Assembly: GCF_001665535.1 (NCBI RefSeq)
Contig: NZ_LZSQ01000045.1
Span: 36,303-100,302 of the forward strand
Reading direction: 5' to 3'
Source: Mycobacterium sp. 852002-51961_SCH5331710
Lineage (GTDB): Bacteria; Actinomycetota; Actinomycetes; Mycobacteriales; Mycobacteriaceae
DNA length: 64,000 nt
Shown: one piece after another, positions 8,349-17,275 of the stretch
How the letters are laid out: each line of letters begins with the position of its first letter
Position numbering within the stretch: the first letter of the stretch is position 1
The notes under the pieces: model-generated
Databases searched by the model: none
The model's input: only the letters and a program-made list of their open reading frames with translations
Told to the model about the DNA's origin: nothing
Made by a program: the position numbers and the translations under genes

Positions 8349-9104
8349 TCAGGCCGTCGCGGCGGTCGCCAGGATCCAGTCCTCGTAACGCGTGGCGAAC
8401 AGCGTTGCGCCCGCGCCGGGCACCAGCGTGCGTTCCTCGAGGTCGATGCCCCAGTACTTCGCCGCGGGATCGGCGACGACCCGGCGGGTGTCGCCGCGGG
8501 CGGTCAGCGCGGTCCGGATCAGGTCGGGCAGCAGGACCTCCGCGGGTCCCCCGATCTCGACAATGCGGTTGGCCGGCTCGTTCGCCGCGGCGATGGCGAG
8601 GCCCTCGGCGACATCGGCGGCGGCCATCGGCCGGAAGTACGCCGGTGGCATCCGCACGATGTCGCCGTCGGTGGCCGAGTCGGCGAGCGTCGGGAGAAAC
8701 TCGAAGAACTGTGTCGCGTGCACGATCGTGTACGGGATCGGCCCGTCGCTGATCAGCCGTTCCTGGTCGAGCTTGGCCTGGAAGTAGCCACTTTGCGGGG
8801 CCATCTGGTCGGTGCCCACCACCGACAGCGCGACGTGGTGGCCGACGCCGGCGTCCTTTTCCGCGTCGAGCAGAGTGGTCGTGGCGGTGCGAAAGAACTC
8901 CTGCGCCGAATCGTCGAGCTGCGGCGAGTTCGACACGTCGACCACCACGGCCGCGCCCTGCAGCGCATCCCGCAGGCCCTCGCCGGTGAAGGTGTTCACG
9001 CCCGTCGAGGGCGCCGCGGCGACCGTGTCGTGGCCCTGCCGATCCAGGATCTGAACCAGTTTCGAACCGATGAGGCCGGTTCCGCCGATGACGACGATCT
9101 TCAT
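8349..9104 (-). CDS. NmrA-like / atypical SDR NAD(P)-binding protein
   Basis: 251-residue atypical short-chain dehydrogenase of the NmrA group. The N-terminus MKIVVIGGTGLIGSKLV contains the GGTGxIG cofactor loop; LSVVGTDQM and YFQAKLDQERLI (tyrosine and lysine spaced as YxxxK) are the SDR core; the C-terminal half (ADVAEGLAIAAANEPANRIVEIGGPAEV) matches the family's substrate domain. The ATG at 9104 begins directly at the first beta strand, so the 19-codon upstream extension is unlikely. It appears monocistronic, bounded by a composite hairpin downstream. Relatives reduce quinones or sense NADP; the role here is unknown. Confidence 0.83.
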   Translation of the reverse strand: MKIVVIGGTGLIGSKLVQILDRQGHDTVAAAPSTGVNTFTGEGLRDALQGAAVVVDVSNSPQLDDSAQEFFRTATTTLLDAEKDAGVGHHVALSVVGTDQMAPQSGYFQAKLDQERLISDGPIPYTIVHATQFFEFLPTLADSATDGDIVRMPPAYFRPMAAADVAEGLAIAAANEPANRIVEIGGPAEVLLPDLIRTALTARGDTRRVVADPAAKYWGIDLEERTLVPGAGATLFATRYEDWILATAATA

Positions 9105-9189
9105 GATGAGCCTTCCGTTTGTCCGACAGCTTCCTGCCCGTCCAAACGGCTGGCGGCTCAAAAACTCATCCCGCCGCCGGCGAAGAAGC

Positions 9190-10299
9190 TCAAAACGCGT
9201 ACCGCACCCGGCAGCTGGGCAGCTTCGCGGCGATCAGATCGGTCAACTCGTTGACCCAGCGACCCTTCCACGGGCTCTTGTAGCGCACGTTCCACTGCCC
9301 GCTCTGGCTGCGCTTGACCTGTTGCAGGTCGGGACGCCACAGCAGGTCCTCGCCTTTGGGATGCCAGCCGAGATTCACGTCGTGCAGACCCTCGTTGTGG
9401 GTGAGGAAGATGATCTCGGCGGCCAGCTGCTGCTTGGTGCGATCGGACGTGCCGTCGGCGATCTGCTCGAGCAGCTCCGTCCAGTCGGCAAGCCAATTCT
9501 CATGCACGACAACCGGGCTGAAGTTCAGGTGCACCTCGTAGCCGGCTTCGACGAAGTCGTCGATCGCGGCGATCCGGTCGACGATCTTCGACGTACGCAC
9601 GTCGAGCACCCGCGACGTCTCCGCCGGCATCAGGCTGAACCGCACGCGGGTACCGCCGCGCGGGTCGTAGTCGAGCAGGTCGCGGTTGACCAGCTTGGTC
9701 GCGAAGCTCGCCTTGGCGTTGGGGATTCGCGCGAACAGGTCGACCAGGTCGCGGACATTGTCGGAGACCATGGCGTCGACCGAGCAGTCGCTGTTCTCGC
9801 CGATGTCGTAAACCCAGTCGACGGGATCGCATTGGTTCGGTTGCGGTTTCACGCCTTGCCGGGCGGCGTGGCGTTCGAGGTATCCGGTGATCTTCTCGAT
9901 GTTGGCGAACACCGTGATCGGGTTCGCGAAACCCTTACGACGCGGAACGTAGCAGTACGAGCACGCCATCGCGCATCCGTTCGCGGTCGATGGTGCGATC
10001 CAGTCGCTGGAGCGCTCGTTGCGTCGCGCGCTCAGGCTCTTCTTCTCACCGAGCACCAGCACTTCCCGCTTGTTGCGAACCCAGTCCTCGATGTTGCCCT
10101 CGTTTCCGTACAGGCCCGGTATCGCCTGATGCGACAGCACCTGGATGCGCTCGGCATCGGGGAAGCGCTCGAACACCTGACGCGCGCGCGGTAACCGTTC
10201 GATGTCGGGCTCGTGGTAAATCCGCTTGACGTCGAGAAGGCGGTCGGCGAGCGCAGCGGGTGTGCGCCGGGTCACGCCGTCGTGGTCGGCCATCGTCAT
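9190..10299 (-). CDS. Spore photoproduct lyase-like radical SAM protein
   Basis: 369-residue radical SAM enzyme of the spore photoproduct lyase family. The cluster motif is C109-AMA-C113-SY-C116, the CxxxCxxC spacing of radical SAM enzymes, within STANGCAMACSYCYVPRRKG, followed by the family's long barrel (HLNFSPVVVHENW, EIIFLTHNEGLH). Authentic SplB repairs a UV thymine lesion in spore DNA using SAM. Mycobacteria do not make such spores, so repair or another radical reaction is possible. The ATG at 10299 overlaps the FMO stop in an ATGA, showing translational coupling; the longer upstream reading is not needed. It is the last gene of a five-gene operon. Confidence 0.8.
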   Translation of the reverse strand: MTMADHDGVTRRTPAALADRLLDVKRIYHEPDIERLPRARQVFERFPDAERIQVLSHQAIPGLYGNEGNIEDWVRNKREVLVLGEKKSLSARRNERSSDWIAPSTANGCAMACSYCYVPRRKGFANPITVFANIEKITGYLERHAARQGVKPQPNQCDPVDWVYDIGENSDCSVDAMVSDNVRDLVDLFARIPNAKASFATKLVNRDLLDYDPRGGTRVRFSLMPAETSRVLDVRTSKIVDRIAAIDDFVEAGYEVHLNFSPVVVHENWLADWTELLEQIADGTSDRTKQQLAAEIIFLTHNEGLHDVNLGWHPKGEDLLWRPDLQQVKRSQSGQWNVRYKSPWKGRWVNELTDLIAAKLPSCRVRYAF

Positions 10300-11501
10300 G
10301 TCCCGTTCAACGTGCGGCGGTCCGACTCCGATGCAGTTGATCTTGTTGACGGCCAATGAGGTTCGTCACGCTCGCCGCGATACTGCGCGATATCGCGTGC
10401 GATCGGTGTGGCCTGCTGCCGAAAAGACCGCAGCGGGCCGATCAGCGGCTCGTCGTAACCGGCGAACCACAGACCCGGCGCGGCGGCAGGCAACCCGTTG
10501 ACCTTCGGGGCGCCCTCGTCGTCCAGCACGTCGTGGTGTCCCACCAGCGGATCGAGTCCTCGCCGGTAGCCTGTCGCGGCAATCACCGCATCCGGCGTCA
10601 CCACGTTGCCGTCGGCCAGCACCACCTTGTCGCCGTCGAACGACTCGACGGCGGCGACGATCTCGATGCGCCCCGCCTTGACGTGGGGCACCAGCTCGTC
10701 ACCGATCGTCGGGATCTGCTCATCGGTCAGCAGCGCCGAGTAGATGCCCCGGCGCGGCGCGGGCAGGCCCTCGCGGCGGAGGTCGCCGAACCACAGCTTG
10801 CGCATCAGTGCGGCCGCCTGGTCCAGCACGGGCACCGGGAGGCGTTCGAACGCGGCGCTGAACGTGTCGACCGGAATCCCTGCGGCAGACCGCGGCACGA
10901 GATGCGGCGGTGTACGCACCGCCATCCGCACCCGCCGTGCGGCACCGTCGCTGAGCTGCAACGCGATGTCGGCCGCCGAGTTCCCCGCGCCCGCCACCAG
11001 CACGTCGCGGCCGGCGAAGGGTTCGGTGTTGCGGTAGTGCTCGGAGTGCAGCACCTCGCCGGTGAATGTCTCGATTCCGGGCCACTCCGGCAGCGCCGGC
11101 GTGTGGTAGTTGCCGGTGGCGATGACGACGGCCGCCGCGCTGAGCGACCCGTCGTCGGTGACCAGCCGCCATGCGCCGTGTTCACGGTCCACTCGAATTA
11201 CGTTGACGCCGAACGCCATACGAATCTTCTGCCGACGCACGTAGTCGTCGAAATAGTCGACCATGTGGTCGCGGGTGGGCCAGCGTCCGTACTGCAGCGG
11301 AATCCGCTGTCCGGGCAGATGCGACCACCACCCGCAGGTGTTGAGCCGGAAGCCGTCGTAGCGATTGCGCCATGACGACGCGGGGGCATCGGCGCGGTCG
11401 ACCACGAGCGCCTCGACATCGCATTCGTGACGGAGCTGCCGGGCGATCGCGAGGCCACTGGGACCCGCGCCGATGATGACGACGGGTTCGTCGTGCGCCA
11501 T
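10296..11501 (-). CDS. Flavin-containing monooxygenase
   Basis: 401-residue FAD/NADPH monooxygenase. The N-terminal FAD loop is VVIIGAGPSGLA (about residues 7-18), the second nucleotide loop is VLVAGAGNSAADIA near residue 168, and ATGYRRGLDPL near the C-terminus is the conserved ATG motif of this superfamily. The segment LPEWPGIETFTGEVLHSEHY corresponds to the FMO/Baeyer-Villiger type linker. It oxygenates an organic substrate, possibly a sulfide, amine or ketone. It starts immediately after the epimerase stop (TAG then ATG, no gap) and overlaps the radical SAM gene downstream, so it is tightly within the operon. The substrate is unknown. Confidence 0.87.
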   Translation of the reverse strand: MAHDEPVVIIGAGPSGLAIARQLRHECDVEALVVDRADAPASSWRNRYDGFRLNTCGWWSHLPGQRIPLQYGRWPTRDHMVDYFDDYVRRQKIRMAFGVNVIRVDREHGAWRLVTDDGSLSAAAVVIATGNYHTPALPEWPGIETFTGEVLHSEHYRNTEPFAGRDVLVAGAGNSAADIALQLSDGAARRVRMAVRTPPHLVPRSAAGIPVDTFSAAFERLPVPVLDQAAALMRKLWFGDLRREGLPAPRRGIYSALLTDEQIPTIGDELVPHVKAGRIEIVAAVESFDGDKVVLADGNVVTPDAVIAATGYRRGLDPLVGHHDVLDDEGAPKVNGLPAAAPGLWFAGYDEPLIGPLRSFRQQATPIARDIAQYRGERDEPHWPSTRSTASESDRRTLNGT

Positions 11502-12578
11502 CTACGGCAGGTGTCTGGTGGTCAGCAGCCCCTTGGTGAGGTCGCGCTGGAACTGCTCGAGCAGCGACCGGCGCCGCAGCGGCGGGCTTTCGGTGTGCGC
11601 TTGCTGGGCCACTCCACCGATGACGTCGGCGAGCGCGTCGACCGAGTTCCACTGGGGGCGCCAGTCGAGTTCGGCCTCGGCGCGCCCGCAGTCGAGCAGC
11701 GGAACGCTGAACGGCATGTCGAGCCAGCCGCGGTCGATCGGCTGCAGTCGCGCGCGCCAGCTGAGGTCGACCAGCGCGCCGAGTACCCCCGACGGCACGT
11801 GGACCGGTTTGGCCTTCAGCACCTCGGCGACCTGATCGCGGCCCACCGGCGGCTCGGATGCCAGGTTGAACGGGCCGCTCGCGCCGCGTTCGACCACTCT
11901 GGCCAGCGCGTCGGCGACATCGTCGGCGTGGATCAACGGAATACACAGGCGGCGGTCGAGAGGCAGCAGCGGCAACAGCGGTACCGCGAGCATCGGCACG
12001 TATCCGGGCAGCGCGTAGCGCATCAGACCGCTCGCCGCGGCACGCTGCACGATGAAGCCGGGCCGCATCCGCGCGATCGGGACGCCCGCATCCCCGTGTT
12101 CGAGTTCGTAATCGTCGAGCAGCGCTTCGGCGCTCGACTTGTCGCGGCTGTACGGCGAGGTGCGGATTCCGCTCGTGGGCCACGACTCGTCGACGTATTG
12201 GCCGTACCGGCCGGGCGCGTAGGCGCCGACCGACGACTGGTGCACCAGGCGCCCGACCCGCGCGTCGTGCGCGGCCTCCAGAACGGCCGTCGTGCCGCCC
12301 ACGCCGATGCGGTTGAGGTACTCGGTGTTTCGGGTCGGTTGGAAACCCCATGCGAGGTGGACGACCGCGTCCGCGCCGTCGAAGATGCCCCGGAGTTGGG
12401 CGGCCGCATCGGAATCGGCGAGGTCGAGCCCGTGCCAGCGGGCCCTTTTGTAGACGCCGGTCGGTTCCGGCGGCCGTCGCACGACGCCGACGATCTCGTG
12501 TGCGGTGTCGCTTTCGGTCAGCCGCCGCAGCAGTGCGGTGCCGACGTTGCCCGAAGCTCCGGTGATGACGATGCGCAT
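11502..12578 (-). CDS. NAD-dependent epimerase/dehydratase family protein
   Basis: 358-residue extended SDR. MRIVITGASGNVGTALLRRL holds the GxxGxxG cofactor motif, DADAVVHLAWG-type sequence follows near residue 75, and the catalytic Tyr/Lys region is TSPYSRDKSSAEALL. The C-terminal part (PLIHADDVADALARVVERG, then GPFNLASEP) is typical of sugar-nucleotide or steroid-like extended SDRs. I start at the ATG at 12578 because it opens directly with the first strand; 8 additional codons upstream are possible. It is 38 bases after the esterase gene and abuts the FMO gene. The physiological substrate is not evident. Confidence 0.85.
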   Translation of the reverse strand: MRIVITGASGNVGTALLRRLTESDTAHEIVGVVRRPPEPTGVYKRARWHGLDLADSDAAAQLRGIFDGADAVVHLAWGFQPTRNTEYLNRIGVGGTTAVLEAAHDARVGRLVHQSSVGAYAPGRYGQYVDESWPTSGIRTSPYSRDKSSAEALLDDYELEHGDAGVPIARMRPGFIVQRAAASGLMRYALPGYVPMLAVPLLPLLPLDRRLCIPLIHADDVADALARVVERGASGPFNLASEPPVGRDQVAEVLKAKPVHVPSGVLGALVDLSWRARLQPIDRGWLDMPFSVPLLDCGRAEAELDWRPQWNSVDALADVIGGVAQQAHTESPPLRRRSLLEQFQRDLTKGLLTTRHLP

Positions 12579-12616
12579 GGAACAAGACTTCCCGCATCGC
12601 ACCCGATCAACACGGG

Positions 12617-13738
12617 TCAGACGGCAGCGGCGGTCTCACCCTCGAGTTGGCGGGCCCGGACATCGTTGAGGAACCGGCCCACCTCGACCGCGAGTCGGCG
12701 CGCATGCGACGAATCGACAAGATCGAATGCGTGTCCCGCACGTCGAACCTCGCTGTACTCCACCGGATTTCGCGACACGGCGCGCAGTTCCTCGGCGAAC
12801 ACGCGAGCCTCCCCCACGGGGATGATGGTGTCCTGCTCACCGTGGATGAGGAAGAACGGCGGCGCATCCGCGTGGATGCGGGCCAGCGGTGAGGCCGCCT
12901 CGAAAATCTCCGGATGCCGAGACTGCTTGCGCCCGACCACGACTCGCTCCAGGAAGTTCTGGAAGTTCTTCCGGGTGGGGGTCGACCGGTCCTGCCAGTC
13001 GTAGCGCCCGTAGATCCCGACGACGGCGTCGACGGTGGTGTCGGCGTCCTCGGTGAGTTCGCCGCGGAATGCCGGGTCGCCGGGTGTGAGGCCCGCGAGG
13101 GAGGCCAGGTGGCCGCCCGCGGAGCAGCCCGCGATCGCGACGAAGTTCCGGTCACCGCCGTACTTGTCGACGTTGGCGCGCGCCCAGGCGATCGCCGCGT
13201 TCACGTCGGCGATGTGGCGGGGCCAGCGGTTCACCGGGGAGACCCGGTAGTCCATCGTCAGGCACACCCAGCCCTGCTTGACCAAGTGGTGCAGCATCGT
13301 GTGGCCCTGCATCACGCGTGACCCCTGCACCCAGGCGCCGCCGGGGACGAACAGCAGTACGGGCGCGTCGGGCGGCAGGTCGGGGCGCCGCCACACGTCG
13401 AGCAGCTGCGAGGGGTGGTCTCCGTAGCGCACCGAGCTGCGGTACAGGCAGCGCTGACGCTGGGCGCGGAAGCGGAGATAGGGAGGCACGCGGCTGCCGC
13501 GGTAGGACGCGACGTCCTGATCGGGCATATCGGCGGGCGCGGCCTCGGCCGGGTCGGCGCCGAGACGTCGGGTGACCATGCCGCGCAGCGCTGCGGGCGC
13601 GTAGTGGTGGCCGTACATCGCCATCGCGGTGAGGCCGGCGAACGGTTCCAGATGCTTGCCGACGACCGGGAGCGACGAATAGAACCGCGTCGACGCCATG
13701 ACCAGGTCGAACGGGTGCAGTGACGGATGAAGAGCCAT
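12617..13738 (-). CDS. Alpha/beta hydrolase, HSL/lipase-esterase type
   Basis: 373-residue carboxylester hydrolase. The oxyanion segment is VPGGAWVQGS near residues 131-140, the nucleophile is Ser206 in GCSAGGH, the acid is probably the Asp in HGEQDTIIPVGEA, and the histidine is in RAGHAFDL. An N-terminal extension of about 110 residues precedes the hydrolase core, as in mycobacterial Lip proteins related to hormone-sensitive lipase. No signal peptide is evident. It follows the 34-aa zinc-ribbon gene by 2 bases. The operon partners (epimerase, FMO) suggest a small catabolic route in which an ester produced by oxygenation is hydrolysed, but this is inference. Confidence 0.87.
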   Translation of the reverse strand: MALHPSLHPFDLVMASTRFYSSLPVVGKHLEPFAGLTAMAMYGHHYAPAALRGMVTRRLGADPAEAAPADMPDQDVASYRGSRVPPYLRFRAQRQRCLYRSSVRYGDHPSQLLDVWRRPDLPPDAPVLLFVPGGAWVQGSRVMQGHTMLHHLVKQGWVCLTMDYRVSPVNRWPRHIADVNAAIAWARANVDKYGGDRNFVAIAGCSAGGHLASLAGLTPGDPAFRGELTEDADTTVDAVVGIYGRYDWQDRSTPTRKNFQNFLERVVVGRKQSRHPEIFEAASPLARIHADAPPFFLIHGEQDTIIPVGEARVFAEELRAVSRNPVEYSEVRRAGHAFDLVDSSHARRLAVEVGRFLNDVRARQLEGETAAAV

Positions 13739-13740
13739 GA

Positions 13741-13845
13741 TCAGCCAGCCAACGCCAGGTCAGGGTCGCCGGCTCCGCTGCAGGTCACGCAGACGGCCTC
13801 TTCGAGGCTGAAATGCCCGCACGTGGGGCAGATGAACTCGAGCAT
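13741..13845 (-). CDS. 34-residue zinc-ribbon microprotein
   Basis: Very short open frame starting at the ATG at 13845 and ending at a TGA 2 bases before the esterase start. It encodes two cysteine pairs, CPTC at residues 6-9 and CVTC at residues 19-22, spaced as a zinc knuckle or ribbon, with an acidic tail. An AAAGG ribosome site precedes the ATG. The cysteine spacing, tight position at the head of the operon and ribosome site make it a likely real gene. Such short CxxC proteins may bind zinc or an iron-sulfur cluster. Its function is unknown. Confidence 0.7.
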   Translation of the reverse strand: MLEFICPTCGHFSLEEAVCVTCSGAGDPDLALAG

Positions 13846-13963
13846 GCGTTACGCCTTTCGAGACTTGTGTCATGCCGACTTTCTGCAGCCCGCCTCACAT
13901 ACCCCTGCGTCTGCGCGCCAAAACCCGCCGATACCGATCTGTGCCGTCAGTACTGTGGCGTTC

Positions 13964-14935
13964 GTGAAATACCTAGACGTCGAGGGAATGGGCCGGGTCA
14001 GCCGTATTGGGCTCGGGACCTGGCAGTTCGGTTCTCGGGAGTGGGGCTACGGCGAGAGCTACGCCTCCGGACCCGCCCGTGAGATCGTGCAGCGATCCCT
14101 GGCGCTCGGCGTCACGTTGTTCGACACCGCCGAGATCTACGGGTTCGGCAAGAGCGAGCGGATCCTCAGCGAGGCCCTGGGCGATCGGCGCTCGGAAGTG
14201 GCGGTGGCCAGCAAGGTCTTCCCGGTCGCACCGTTCCCCGCGGTGGTCAAGCAGCGCGCGCACGCCAGCGCGCAGCGGTTGGGGCTGCAGAAGATCCCCC
14301 TGTATCAGGTCCACCAGCCGAACCCCGTGGTGCCCGATTCGGTGATCATGCCGGGAATGCGTGACCTGCTCGATGAGGGCGTGATCGGCGCCGCCGGCGT
14401 CTCGAACTACTCGCTGTCGCGCTGGCAGCGGGCCGACACGGCGCTCGGACGACCCGTGATCAGCAACCAGGTGCACTTCTCGCTGGCCCATCCGCAGGCG
14501 CTCGAACGCCTGGTGCCGTTCGCCGAGCGGGAGAACCGCGTCGTGATCGCCTACAGCCCGCTGGCGCAGGGATTGCTCGGCGGAAAGTACGGACCCGACA
14601 ACCGCCCCGGCGGCATCCGTGCGACGAATCCGCTCTTCGGCACCGAGAACTTGCGCCGCGCCGAACCGCTGTTGCAGACGCTGCGCGACGTGGCCGCCGA
14701 TGTCGGGGCCAAGCCCGCGCAGGTGGCGCTCGCGTGGCTGATCCACTTGCCCAACGTGGTCGCGATACCGGGCGCGTCGAGCGTCGAACAACTCGAGTTC
14801 AACGTGGCCGCCGCCGACATCGAGTTGAGCGCCGAGGCGCAGGAAGCGCTCACCGCCGCCGCCCGCGCGTTCCGGCCGGTGGGCACCGCGCGCTTCCTGG
14901 CGGACACGGTTCGCGAAAGGCTCGGCGTCGGTTAG
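13964..14935 (+). CDS. Aldo/keto reductase
   Basis: 323-residue NADPH-dependent aldo/keto reductase. The catalytic tetrad is visible: Asp and Tyr in LFDTAEIYG, Lys in VASKVFP, and His in YQVHQPN. The barrel C-terminus holds VVAIPGASSVEQLEFN, the phosphate-binding loop of the cofactor. I start at GTG 13964 (VKYLDVEGMG), since upstream in-frame sequence lacks coding character and covers the zinc-ribbon gene on the other strand. The TAG stop shares bases 14933-14934 with the TAA stop of the convergent metallophosphoesterase gene. Reduced substrates are usually aldehydes or ketones. Confidence 0.87.
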   Translation: MKYLDVEGMGRVSRIGLGTWQFGSREWGYGESYASGPAREIVQRSLALGVTLFDTAEIYGFGKSERILSEALGDRRSEVAVASKVFPVAPFPAVVKQRAHASAQRLGLQKIPLYQVHQPNPVVPDSVIMPGMRDLLDEGVIGAAGVSNYSLSRWQRADTALGRPVISNQVHFSLAHPQALERLVPFAERENRVVIAYSPLAQGLLGGKYGPDNRPGGIRATNPLFGTENLRRAEPLLQTLRDVAADVGAKPAQVALAWLIHLPNVVAIPGASSVEQLEFNVAAADIELSAEAQEALTAAARAFRPVGTARFLADTVRERLGVG

Positions 14936-16107
14936 TTTTTCGTGTTCTCGAGGGTGAGCACCGTGATGTCGGGCGGGGCGCCGACGCGCACCGGCGGGCC
15001 CCAGAACCCGGCGCCGCGGGTCACATACAGCTGGGTGTCGTCGACGCGCGTGAGGCCCGCGAGCGACGGCTGGGCGGCGCGAACGAGGTAGTGGAACGGC
15101 CACATCTGCCCGCCGTGGGTGTGGCCGGACAGTTGCAGGTCGACCCCTCGCGCGGCCGCCTCTTCGACCTGCACCGGCTGATGGGCGAGCAGGATCGTCG
15201 GCCCACCGGATGAGAGACCGGACAGTGCGCGATCGAAATCCGGCCCGTCCGAATGCCTTTCCCCGACGAGGTCGTTGACCCCTGCGAGGTTGAGCACCGC
15301 GGAGCCGCGACGGATCGCCGTGTTCTCGTTGCGCAGCGGCTGGACGCCCCAGCGCGCCATCTCGCGTAACCACTCGGCGGTGTCATCGACGAAGTACTCG
15401 TGATTGCCGGTGACGAAGAACGCGCCGTCGGGTGCCGCGAGGTCTCGCAACGGCGCTGCGGCCGAACCGAGTTCGGCGACGGTGCCGTCGACCAGATCAC
15501 CGACGATCGCGACGAGGTCGGGTTCCGCCTCGTTGATCATTCCGACGATCCGCTCGGTGTGCGCCCGTCCCAGCAGCGGCCCGAGGTGGATGTCCGACAC
15601 CACCGCGATCCGAAAACCGCGGAACGCCGGATCGAGGGCACGCAGCCGCACCGGCGCCCGCAGCAGGTCCGGTGGCCCCAGTGCGGTGGCCGTGCCGACT
15701 CCGACCAGGCCGACCGATGCGGCCCCCGCGGCGACGGCGCTCGCGCGGGCCAGGAACAGGCGGCGGCTGAGCGCGTTCGGGTCCTCGGGCTCCGGAGCCG
15801 ACGGCGCCCGACGGACCCACCGCCGCAGCAGCAGTCGCACCGGTTCGAGCACCAGCAGCGTCAGCAGCAGATAGGCGGCCACACCGAACCACAGGTAACC
15901 CGGCCAGGCGTACCAGCCGGCGTCGGCCGGACCGAACACGCGCGGCAGCAGCAGCGCCGCGAGAAGGAGCGCGGCCAACCCTAGGAGGACGGCGCTGAGC
16001 ACCCGCCGCGCGCGACCCGGCCGGGTGGTGTCCTTGACCAGCCGTTTCCACAGGTAGACGTGCATCAGCGCGAGCACCGCGCCGAGGATGACGATGAACA
16101 TGCGCAC
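14932..16107 (-). CDS. Membrane-anchored metallophosphoesterase
   Basis: 391-residue calcineurin-like phosphoesterase. The N-terminal 110 residues contain several hydrophobic spans (MFIVILGAVLALMHVYLW, a leucine-rich span near 40-55, and one near 70-90), followed by a twin-arginine-like SRRLFLARAS before the catalytic domain, which therefore probably faces the outside. Metal-ligand motifs run in order: SDIHLG, GDLVDG, GNHEY and SGHTHGGQMW. Members of this group cleave phosphodiester or phosphomonoester bonds, in some cases in lipids or nucleotides. It converges with the aldo/keto reductase gene with overlapping stops. The substrate is unknown. Confidence 0.88.
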   Translation of the reverse strand: MRMFIVILGAVLALMHVYLWKRLVKDTTRPGRARRVLSAVLLGLAALLLAALLLPRVFGPADAGWYAWPGYLWFGVAAYLLLTLLVLEPVRLLLRRWVRRAPSAPEPEDPNALSRRLFLARASAVAAGAASVGLVGVGTATALGPPDLLRAPVRLRALDPAFRGFRIAVVSDIHLGPLLGRAHTERIVGMINEAEPDLVAIVGDLVDGTVAELGSAAAPLRDLAAPDGAFFVTGNHEYFVDDTAEWLREMARWGVQPLRNENTAIRRGSAVLNLAGVNDLVGERHSDGPDFDRALSGLSSGGPTILLAHQPVQVEEAAARGVDLQLSGHTHGGQMWPFHYLVRAAQPSLAGLTRVDDTQLYVTRGAGFWGPPVRVGAPPDITVLTLENTKN

Positions 16108-16176
16108 CCTTCAGGTGATTTCGGTGCACTACCGATCGATCAGCGACTGGTAGCGCACCGGAATCGCAGAGGTCCC

Positions 16177-17268
16177 CTACAGCGAGACCGTGCCGTAGTC
16201 GCAGACGTGCTCGACCAGCGTGCGGAGCTGATCGTCGGTGGTGCCGAACGTGTTGTCGATCGCCGTCAGCCGCGCCGCATAGTGCCCGACGGGATACTCC
16301 GCCGTCATCCCGATACCGCCGTGCAGCTGGATCGCCTCCTGCGCGATGTGCCGGCCCGACCGCCCGATCTGGAACTTGGCCCGCGCGGCGATCACCGGGT
16401 CGAACCGGTTGTCGGCGATCGACATGGCCGCGTAGAAGTTCATGCTGCGCGCGAGTTCGAGCGAGACATACATGTCGGCTGCCCGCTGCGTCAACGTCTG
16501 AAAGTTGCTCAGCGGAACGCCGAATTGCTTTCGGCTGGTGAGGTATTCGGTGGTCAGGCGCAACGCCTCCTCCATCGCCCCGACCGCCTCCGCGCACAGC
16601 GCCGACTGGAACCGGATCACGGTGCGGGCGACGTGTTCGGTCGCGTCGCCGCCGTCGCCGAGCGGTTCGGCGGGGGTGGAGTCGAAGTCGAGCTGCGCAC
16701 CCCGGCGGCCGTCGAAGGTTCGGTAGGGCTGCCGTGTCACGGCCGCACCGTCGACGACGAACAGTCCCACGCCGCCGTCGGGCAGCGCCGCGGTGACGAT
16801 GACGGTGTCGGCGGTGTCACCGGCCAGCACCGGGTTCTTGCGCCCGGTGATCGTCCAACCGTCACCGCTATTCTCGGCGCGCGTCGCCGGTGCGGCCGAC
16901 GGCAACCGCGTTCCGGGTTCGGCGTGGGCGAACGCCAGCAGCGTCTCGCCGGTGGCGACGGCGTCGAGCACCTGCTTCTGCTGGTCGCTGCCGAGCTCGG
17001 CGATCAAGCCGCCGGGGACGATCGCGGCCTGGGCGACCGGTTCGGGCGCGAGCCGCCGGCCGACCTCGGTCAGCACCACCATCACCTCGATCTGGCCGGC
17101 CTCGTCGGGATCGAACCCGAGTCCCAGGATGCCGACCTCGGCCAGTTGGCCCCACACCTCACGGCTCCAGCCGGGCTCACCTTCGGTGCGCACACCCTCG
17201 CGGCGCGACAACACGTCGCGGGTGACGTCGCGCAGTAGTTGCTGTTCTTCGGTCAGGTCGAAGTCCAC
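16177..17268 (-). CDS. Acyl-CoA dehydrogenase, probable partner subunit
   Basis: 363-residue acyl-CoA dehydrogenase fold protein starting at GTG 17268. DFDLTEEQQLLRDVTRDVL is the N-terminal helix region and IQLHGGIGMTAEYPVGHY is near the C-terminal FAD contact. At the C-terminal position where medium-chain enzymes carry the catalytic Glu, it reads IDNTFGTTDDQL, so it is likely the subunit without that base in a heterotetramer. It begins 7 bases after the stop of another FadE gene, the arrangement known for mycobacterial alpha2-beta2 FadE pairs acting on sterol or branched acyl-CoA thioesters. The substrate is unknown. Confidence 0.85.
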   Translation of the reverse strand: MDFDLTEEQQLLRDVTRDVLSRREGVRTEGEPGWSREVWGQLAEVGILGLGFDPDEAGQIEVMVVLTEVGRRLAPEPVAQAAIVPGGLIAELGSDQQKQVLDAVATGETLLAFAHAEPGTRLPSAAPATRAENSGDGWTITGRKNPVLAGDTADTVIVTAALPDGGVGLFVVDGAAVTRQPYRTFDGRRGAQLDFDSTPAEPLGDGGDATEHVARTVIRFQSALCAEAVGAMEEALRLTTEYLTSRKQFGVPLSNFQTLTQRAADMYVSLELARSMNFYAAMSIADNRFDPVIAARAKFQIGRSGRHIAQEAIQLHGGIGMTAEYPVGHYAARLTAIDNTFGTTDDQLRTLVEHVCDYGTVSL

Positions 17269-17275
17269 GGCCGGC

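Noticed and set aside
13973..15373. 466-residue antisense frame across the aldo/keto reductase and phosphoesterase genes
   Set aside because: Shadow of two well-supported genes; composition is Arg/Ala-rich with no recognisable domain.
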